Below are positions 56,368 to 64,000 of a stretch of DNA of 64,000 nt, piece by piece. Position numbers and translations under genes: made by a program. The stretch lies in the NCBI GenBank assembly GCA_949128115.1, contig OX421963.1, positions 32,781,979-32,845,978 of the forward strand, read 5' to 3'. The notes under the pieces were generated by a model that worked only from the letters and a program-made list of their open reading frames with translations, searched no databases and was not told where the DNA came from. Within the stretch, counting starts at the first letter, position 1; the number at the start of each line of letters is the position of its first letter. The DNA comes from Anaspis maculata. Its lineage: Eukaryota > Arthropoda > Insecta > Coleoptera > Scraptiidae.

Positions 56368-59225
56368 CGCTGCGAGTTATTTTTCACGTGTCTATACGCC
56401 GGCCAGAGTGGAGTGACCGTTTGCTGAGCTAAGAGCTAGACGGCCAGGACCTACAGATGTAGGAACGATTCAATGAACATTTTTCAAAACACATACGGTA
56501 AAGTCTTGTGGTGACTTCCACCTCTGAAGGAGATCTAGATCTTCATTCCAACAGAACAGCATGCATGTTTAAGCAGACTATCGGATTTTCAATGACCAAA
56601 GGTTATCAAAGGCAGTGAGAACAATGACAGTGACTTGTCCTGATTGTTTAGTTAGTTGCCTTCATTAAAGCCCCGGTTTTTTGACCATTTGAAAACCATC
56701 CATAATCTGCTTGAAAATGTACGCTATTTTGGTCAAATGGAGACCAAGACTTCCTTCATCGTTAGTCACTGCCAAGTGATTGGAGTTTGGGTTCTATGTT
56801 TTAGTCGGGGTGCTACAATTTTGAATACCGCAAATGAATTAGACGGGATGCCCTTTGGCATGATAACTACTTATACCAAGGTGATTAGTTTTCTCCAAGG
56901 ATGCGTCAACATTTCCCACTCAGAAAAAAAGATGGCGACGATTTTTGACAGGACCTGAATTTTTGTAAAACATAGGCATGTGGGGTATGTTTTCTTACTA
57001 ATTTTGACCTCCTGAACACGAATATCGAGTTTATTTTCACATCAGAAATCAAATTGACCTCATATTCCACACCTGAAAACCGCAAAAATAGCAGACTCTC
57101 GCTTATTTTCGAACTGAAAATTTTGTATGCCATTTACATCGATTTCCAGCCTTGAGCTCGTTAAATAGATCCCACGGAACAAGTTAACAGTGTAAGTTCT
57201 GCAAAATAACTCTACAAACATCGCCAGGGTGCGCCCCAAAACATACAAAATATGCTCTGGGAGCACATTTTTCTGCGGCTGATTTAAGGGATGTAAGTGT
57301 GAAATGGAAAATGTTTTGCAATACATTCCACTGTTTTATATAGTGAGCTTACATATACTGAGGATTTATCAACATACAATGACAATTTCAGATAAAAAAC
57401 CAAAAAAATATATTTTCATGATTTGTTGATAACTTTTTTTTCAATGATACTAAAAAACGTAGCTTTCATTTTGATGATTTTTTCCATCAAGGTAAATACA
57501 TCAAGAAACCTTTTTCACCTGAAACAACTACCTTAGCTCAAAGTTTCGGTATAGCGACTCATAATTAAATCATTTTTCGTTAGACTTGCGGTTGCCAAAC
57601 ATCAGAAAAGCGTCTCTTGATTTTAAAGTTTTGTCCTTACACTTGTTCTAGAATGCAACATATGGCTGATGGTGAATCTTTGGTTCAAAGTTTTCTACGA
57701 GTATTTCTATCTCGCCCATGAACTCATTCAGGTGTCTAGAAATTTTCGGACTGGATATGCACTAACGGCGAAGGGCAGTAGGATCTTCAGTGTTATTACC
57801 AATTTAAAATTTGTTGTCTTGTGTGTGTTGGAATTTGCGAGAATGGAACTATAGTATTATCAGTCAAGGCGCAGAAACACCTAGGACGTGAACAGGCATA
57901 GAAAACGGACATGGAAAACATATGGAAAAGTGATCAGGTAGGCACCAAGACCTTTTCAACATTACGACTCTTATTTTGCAACTATAGTACCTATGATACA
58001 TGGTGTATGTTTCATGCTCTTTGGCTTGTTCACGTCCTAGACGCTTTTCAGCCTCCATTAATAGCTCATTACTTTCATTCTCGCATTATTCTGACACACA
58101 CAAGACAACAAATTTGAAGTTGGTGCCATAGAAATACGAATAACACTGAAGGTCCTACTGAACCTTTGCCGTTGGTGCATATCCAGTCCAGCAGACACCT
58201 GAATGAGTTCACGCGCGAGACAGAAAACTTAAGCCAAAGCTTAACCATCAGCCGTATGTTGCATTCCAGAACAAGTTCAAAAAAGGACTTTGAAATTATT
58301 AATAGACGCTTTTCTGATGTTTGGCAATCGCGGATCTGACGAAAATGCTTTATATTATATGAAACTTTGAGCTAGGGTGGTTATTCCAGGTAAGAAAGGT
58401 CTCTTAATGTATTTACCTTGATAAAGAACATCACCAAAATCAGAGCTACGTTTTTTGGTATCAATTGTACCTGTCATAAAAAAAATTATTAACAAATCAT
58501 GAAAATTTGTTTGTACGATATTTTGTTTCAAATCCCTATGGTATGTTGATGAATGCTTGGGATGTCATATTAAACAGTAAAACATATTGCACAACATTCT
58601 TCCTTTCATACTTACATTCCCCATCCAGCCGCAGCAAAATGTGCTCCCAGCGCCCATTTTTGGTATGATTTGAGGCGCACCCCGACAATGTTTGAAGAGT
58701 TATTTTGCAGAACTTAGACAGTTAACATGTTCTATGGGATCTATACAGCCAGCTCAAGGCTGGAAATCGCCGTTGATGGTACATAAAATTTTCAGTTCAA
58801 AAATTAGCGAGAGTCTGCTATTTTTGCGGTTTTCAGATGTGAAATATGAGGTCAAGTTGATTTCCAATGTGAAAATAAACTCCATATTCGTATTCAGGAG
58901 GTCAAAATTAGTGAGAAAACATGTGTCACACGCATATGTTTTATAAAAAATCCGCTCCTGTCAAAAATCGTCGCCATCTTTTTTTCTGAGTGGGAAATGT
59001 TGACGCATCCTTGGCGAAAATTAATCACCTTGGTATAAGTAGTCATCATACCAAAGGGCATCCCGTCTAATTCATTTGCGGTATTTTGCTATTTTATGTC
59101 GCGTACCACCCCGACTATTTAGAATGCCCATTGAATCGTTCCTACATCCGACCCTAACCACCAAGATAAGCTTAGCAACCGGTCACGCCACTTTGGCCGT
59201 GAACACATGAAAATGCGTGGCAGCG
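56368..59225. repeat. 2.86-kb foldback with arms of about 1.4 kb
   Basis: The two halves are inverted copies. Outer ends cgctgcgagttatttttcac (56368) and ...aaaatgcgtggcagcg (59225); inner landmarks include gatgtaggaacgattcaatg (56456) with cattgaatcgttcctacatc (59129), the ttcccactcagaaaaaaaga / tctttttttctgagtgggaa pair, and gaacaggc...cacgtcctag near the loop (about 57900-58015). The left arm has an extra segment of about 310 bp (about 56480-56795) missing on the right. Open frames in the two arms are mirror copies of one another and match nothing known. It may be a foldback transposon or an inverted segmental duplication. Confidence 0.85.
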
Positions 59226-59860
59226 TCGTAGATGAAGGTATGTAGAACGCATAGTTGAGAAATATTCGCATGAATTTTGTTAATTTTTCTAGTGATTTGA
59301 AGAGTTGACCTACCACATCCAGACATGTTGTGAACGAAATCCCACAAGTTCCTATAAAGTTCCAATTATTATTGGTATTTGAAATTCACAAAAATGGACG
59401 ATTCGGAAACAAGAAGAACACCTCGTTGGCTTTGAGTAGTGCGAATTGATAACTGCAGATCCTCAAGTGTCTGCTACCAAGAAGTTCTGCTCCTTTACCA
59501 TTCGTCCACGTGGTGACACTGGTGACATTGTGGAGCTACAGTGGGGCTAACAGGGCGGCGGAAGCTAAAGACATGGAGCTATTGTTCACCAAAGGCTCCA
59601 ACGAATCATCAGATGTCATTGAAAATGTGTATGGATAAGGATAACCCCAAATGGTTAGCAAATAACTGGTATCTGGTAATGACAATCTAAGTCTCGTTTA
59701 TAGTTTCTATGACGTGAAAGCTTTCATGACAAAGTGGAAACATCATTTCCCCGCTTCATCGAGCTAGAATCTGTAGCGACAGCGATACTTCGATGCGATC
59801 GTGTCCAAGAGCCTTACGGATTCAAAAATCGTGTTTTAATACATGTGTGGTGTACAACCA
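59226..59860. other. Spacer, nothing distinctive
   Basis: No gene or repeat recognised. Confidence 0.45.
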
Positions 59861-61900
59861 AGTGCAAAAACTTTATGGCAATGATCTGAAACACGACGGT
59901 CCCTTTTTATATATTTACACATACAACTTGGGCACACAGACGATAATTTATTTTACTTTTTTATGTTTATTTTATTTGAAAAGCCTTTGTTTGATGAGAG
60001 CTCTCGTAAAAATTGGGTTTTATTATCACAAACAACATTTGCGTTCGGAGTTCAATTATATATTATTTTTATTTTAAACCATGTGTGTATTTTTTCTCAC
60101 AGCACCAATATTTGTTCAGCCTTTATTTATTCAGTATCCCGATGAAGTTGCTCACGGAAATATTGTATTTTTATGTAATGTTCTTATTCTCTTGTCTGCA
60201 CAGACGCGCTATTCGCTGTCGGTTGGTGAAAATTATACGCGCATAACAATCGTGTTCGTTTTTATGCACCAAACCTCATGTAAATTAAAAACTCACATTG
60301 CGTTGAGACTACAAACCAATTTTCACAGGGATCATTGCAATATGAAAGATGGTCGTCCTGGACGTCTAATGGTACTCACCTGAAACAAGAAGAAAAAAAA
60401 TATATCAGTATACGTATTAAACAACAATTAATGGGGAATCTTATACCATAACGAATCAAAACTTTCGCTGCCTCAATTTAAAAACAATTTCATGCCACTG
60501 CACGGTCGGTTTAGCTCGGAGAGTCTTAATATCTCAAAATTTATTTATAATTTCCCAGAACACATGTGGGATGTGGGGTGCATCATCATCATCCAGCATC
60601 ATGATGATCACAGCCATAGGTTCAAGATCTCTTGGTTGATGGTTATTTTTAAGCGCGTAACCGGTAAATATAAATTTGTTTAGGTTTATTATTATTTATT
60701 TTTTCGAAGTGAGTGGGGCTGTGGTGTCAGTGTTCTGTGTTTGTCTTGTCCGCATGTATAAATATATGTTATTACAGAAGACGACGCGATGCGAGTTTCT
60801 TATTTATGGACAGTGTTGACACTTCTCATTTGTTGCCGGCCCACACAGTCCGTCTGTCTTTATGTTTAATTTGTACGCATTCTTAATAAAATAAAGGGTT
60901 CACAGAACTCGAAAAATTGATTGTTCACATATTGATACGGGCTTACGGGCACACACAACAAAGTAAGATGTGAAGATAGAGAAAGAGAAGAGACGGACAA
61001 TCCGGTTTCGAGACTATTTTCTATTTCTTTTTGTCTGGGTGCGATGCCTTTGGGGAAGCGCATAAACAAACGAATAAATAAAATATGATTTGATGGCAAA
61101 AGTTGAATATCGAACCAAAAAATAAATTAAATTTAATATTTCAGGATTGGCGATATGTATACTCTATGGCGAGATATAAATTGCACACCTTCGCCGTGTC
61201 GTCCCTCTGCGCATTATTATTTTACGAAATGCAGGTACATAATCGCATAATATGCATAAATAAGTCTTGGAGGCCTGAATAATGCACCAGTCCCAGCCTG
61301 GTGTCCTGGGCACAATGGATTTGGACATAAATAATTTATATGCACTCTGTGGAAAAAATATACTTCCTCTTCATATTTTATGGCGCCGAATAAAAAATAA
61401 TAGAATATTATATTAGTTAATGCCCCCGCGCGCCTCAAGCCCAAACATCCACACACACAGGCACGCTCATATTATACGTAGATACCTTTTATAATATTTA
61501 TTCGGAATTACTTATTCATATTAAATTAGTTTTTCTTGGCGTTGAATTTTAAATGAGTCACGCAGATATATGGCCGTTCTAAAATAACTCATTCTCAGAA
61601 CGGAATTTATATCATAAAGTATTATTATGCCCCGGCTCTCTACCGCCGCGGTGAAGAATTTAGATTTATTTGACATCCCTCCGAGTTGCGTTAGTAAGTA
61701 ATTGAACCGCAATGATTAATGCAATATTGATATATTTTTATATAAATTTATAATGCTTCACGCTCTTTCTCTCTCTGTTTCTCTGTACTCGTTCTGACAG
61801 CCCAGGCCATTATAAAATTATTGCGCTGCTGTGCCGTTGCCTTCATTATTAAATTTACTTCACAACTCACAATGTTAATTTAACGTAAACATGTTTTGGA
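59861..61900. promoter_or_regulatory. Enhancer-like AT-rich block
   Basis: The longest MITE-free block. It has TTTATTT and TAAT-rich stretches, a catcatcatcatccagcatc run with inverted gatgatc partner at 60582-60607, short CACACACACA runs at 61451 and a CT-rich tract at 61763-61784. Overlapping 60-100-codon forward frames at 59793-60383 are AT-driven and unrecognised. Regulatory role is inferred. Confidence 0.3.
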
Positions 61901-62390
61901 TAAACGAAAACACGCGGACTAAAAATTTGACGTCAAATTCATCTTGATCTACTGGAAGCCTTTCTGGACGAAACTAATGTACCTAGTTGTTAGAAATGTT
62001 GTTTCTTCCGCGTCAACGAAGGCCACATTGTATACTTTGAATATCAAAAGAGCCTGAACATAGTCTTCATTTCTGTAATTTTTTTTGCAGTTTTGCACTT
62101 TCGTTTTGTCTTAGTACCTTGACAGTTCTGTCCACAGGACAAGGTTCTGTCTAATTCGACCCCTCAATATTTGACGCATGACAGTGCTCTAAGAAATCAG
62201 CAAAACTGGAGTTGCATAGAGATGTCGCAATTGGAAACACCTCCCTTGGATCGCCTTTCTCACTAGAAGTCAAGCCTCAATCTAATGGCAAATAAGAAAG
62301 ATGTTAGTGCTAGTATAGACAATCTTAGGGTGGAATAGGGTTGAAGAAATGAATCGGTCCTGGTATGACAATTAGCTGGATACTAAGGAC
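61901..62390. other. Spacer
   Basis: No gene. A small gttctgtccacaggacaaggttctgtct inverted/direct repeat is at 62126-62153. Confidence 0.45.
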
Positions 62391-62525
62391 CGGTATTTCC
62401 ATCTCCGGATCTGTTCTGAATAACTCTCTCCGGCAGATAAACGCTGCGCTGTGCGTTCTGCGCAGCGTTTATCTGCCAAGAAGCAGTAGAGTTATACGGA
62501 ACAAATCCGGAGATGGAAATATCGG
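62391..62525. repeat. Near-perfect hairpin (about 65-bp arms, 10-nt loop)
   Basis: cggtatttccatctccggat pairs with atccggagatggaaatatcg-type sequence at the right end, and ggcagataaacgctgcgc with gcgcagcgtttatctgcc around the loop tgtgcgttct (62450-62459). A few-base indel lies mid-arm. Could be a MITE or a hairpin RNA locus. Confidence 0.85.
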
Positions 62526-63107
62526 GCATAAGGCTGATGGAAACAGGTATCTCGAAGATGCAAATCCTGAGTAGGTGGCAGAAAGTTTGTGGCTGCAATG
62601 TTGAAACCAGGTAAAAAGTCCACAGAGCTAAATAATTTTCGGTCCCAGTTTCTTTTTTGAGCCACTAATAGAAAGTTCTGGAACGCATAGTTTCACCTAA
62701 TTTTCGATTTGCACCAACAAACAATGATGAAATATGACTTCTTATGACTGATAACCCAGTCGGAAAAGTTGAATACCAGACTTCGAAGACCCTACCGTAC
62801 CGAACCGCTTCGAGCACTCATGCAAAATGAAGCAACACGCAAAATGAAGTATAATTTCAGTAGGCGTACCACACTGGTCATAGATAAAGTTTGAACGACC
62901 TGAAGAAGCACTCGTAAACTTGACCAATAGAGTCCTTGCATGCATTTCATTCTCAAACGATTACTGCACAAGATCATTAAAAACGTAGTAAGAATAATGT
63001 CTGACTGAAAAAATTGTTGGAAAAAAATTGTCCTATCTTCAAATGAACATCAAAGTTTGAAATACATTTTTCGCTGTACATTAAAACACGGCTACTTTTG
63101 TACTAGC
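62526..63107. other. Spacer
   Basis: No gene recognised. Confidence 0.5.
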
Positions 63108-63110
63108 ACA

Positions 63111-63247
63111 GGGCTCGATACCAAGTTGCAGGAGCAAAGTTTGAGACGGCGTAACTCGCCAAATATAGCTGTCTGATTGGTTGCTATCCGCCGTTGCTAT
63201 GGTAACCGCACTTACGGTGGTCTCAGCCCCAACTTGGTATCGAGCCG
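63111..63247 (-). repeat. 137-bp Harbinger-like MITE, copy 2
   Basis: Ends gggctcgataccaagttg and caacttggtatcgagccg are inverted and flanked by ACA at 63108-63110 and 63248-63250. On the reverse strand the interior aligns along its length with the copy at 30318-30444 (gtaaccgcacttacgg, gacggcgtaact, gtctgattgg). Same 3-bp duplication length, different target. Confidence 0.85.
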
Positions 63248-63305
63248 ACAGACTGGAAAGTACTTACTTGGCAACCGTCGGTCGAGGCAACAATCTGGAA
63301 TCGAG

Positions 63306-63446
63306 CAGTGGCGTAGTTATGCAATTCGGGGTCCGTATTCAAACAACTTGCCGGTCTTAAGTACCTCCCCCCTGTTTGGCCTGAGGCCCTGAGGCTACGA
63401 GCCTATGTCTTTTGCATACGTTGAACACCTTATCAGTACGCCACTG
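63306..63446. repeat. 141-bp element with CAGTGGCGTA ends
   Basis: Perfect 10-bp inverted ends cagtggcgta / tacgccactg. No target duplication is visible. The same terminus appears alone at 44705-44714. Confidence 0.5.
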
Positions 63447-64000
63447 AGCATTGATAAGCAGCGCATTCATTTGCTTTTGAGGTAGAACAAAATTACCTTA
63501 TTAGGCAGGTCGATATAAACCTTTCGACTAACCGTTCGAAGCCCAAGTGCATGGACAGTGACGTCTCTTGTACAGATGGGGCCCCGGGCACAAGGTAATG
63601 GGGGCCCTCTTATAAAGGTATGCAAAAAAAAGAACCCGCGGTGAATATGAAGTGATCAGGATAGCTGGGCCTCAATTGTAGCCTAGTCATTTGATCAAAA
63701 AGGCCCTCAAAACTCGGGCTATGAGGGGTCCCGCATTCCCATACCTACAGAAGTCGGAAGATTAATAGATAGATTCAGTTTTGTTCTTGCTTTGAGCAAA
63801 TTATCATGAGCACGAAAACCAAATATTGATGGTGATGGGACTCCTTCCTGTTGATTTTTCAGAAACGCAACGGCGCGGCGGGCAATCCCAGCCGCCAGAA
63901 CAGCGGATAGCGGTTATTTTTCAGGCCAAATTTCCAATCTAGGAGTTTTTGATTTCTTTTATCAGCGCTGTCAAAAAACCACTATGCGGGGGGAAGGCGC
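63447..64000. other. Right edge of the window
   Basis: No gene. A GC-rich cluster ggggccccgggcacaaggta at 63578-63597 followed by gggggccc resembles a transposon terminus, without a partner in view. Confidence 0.4.

Noticed and set aside
56906..58946. Two similar 75-84-codon frames on opposite strands
   Set aside because: They are the same sequence in the two arms of the large foldback, with no known homologue; not evidence of a gene pair.

Overview
This is a eukaryotic, gene-poor window with the look of an arthropod (probably insect) genome. The evidence is canonical GT-AG splice-like signals with short introns (56 and 281 bp candidates), dense small DNA-transposon derivatives with TA, TTA, TTAA or 8-bp target duplications, non-LTR reverse-transcriptase remnants, CA and GA microsatellites, and long AT-rich blocks rich in homeodomain-type TAAT cores. 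There are no operons, Shine-Dalgarno sites or long bacterial ORFs. I lean towards a hemipteran-like insect, but that is a style-based inference. No intact conserved protein-coding gene can be supported; most longer open frames are chance.

Layout. 1-11 kb: mostly non-coding, with a palindromic TA-flanked MITE and a reverse-strand C-terminal fragment of a retroelement protein (2.4-3.1 kb), MITE copy A (7.9 kb) and a strong homeodomain/Exd-Hox-type site cluster (9.5-9.7 kb). 11-17.7 kb: a foldback of about 1.2 kb, a CpG-rich promoter or first-exon-like island (13.5-14.5 kb) with a good splice donor at 14901, two neighbouring near-perfect hairpins, a tRNA-derived SINE-like head and a second, truncated foldback. 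17.7-30 kb: scattered MITEs, a candidate two-exon reverse-strand gene near 27 kb, and a minisatellite merging into a hairpin. 30-42 kb: two Harbinger-type elements, one with a transposase remnant, a broken reverse transcriptase with its YADD motif (34 kb), a TTAA MITE, a hAT derivative with a perfect 8-bp duplication and a palindrome of about 1.07 kb. 42-56 kb: weak coding-like fragments, a clear SAM-domain pseudogene with intron and splice sites (48.6-49.1 kb), another exon-like fragment (51.9-52.1 kb) and three related palindromic MITEs, one carrying a nested palindromic insertion. 56.4-59.2 kb: a foldback of about 2.86 kb with arms of about 1.4 kb. 59-64 kb: AT-rich enhancer-like DNA, one more hairpin and a second copy of the 30.3-kb Harbinger MITE.

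How it fits together. Alternation of TE-rich stretches with MITE-free, motif-rich, AT/CA/GAGA-containing blocks (about 5.6-7.1, 9.4-10.2, 25.3-25.8, 29.2-29.7, 32.1-33.1, 36.3-37.2, 39.6-40.7, 43.7-44.6, 49.8-51.3, 53.4-54.8 and 59.9-61.9 kb) is what one expects of a giant intron or regulatory desert of a developmental regulator, with the CpG-rich island as its possible first exon or promoter. That gene cannot be named from this window. The most unusual quantitative property is the number and length of inverted repeats, several able to form hairpin dsRNA hundreds of bases to over 1 kb long.
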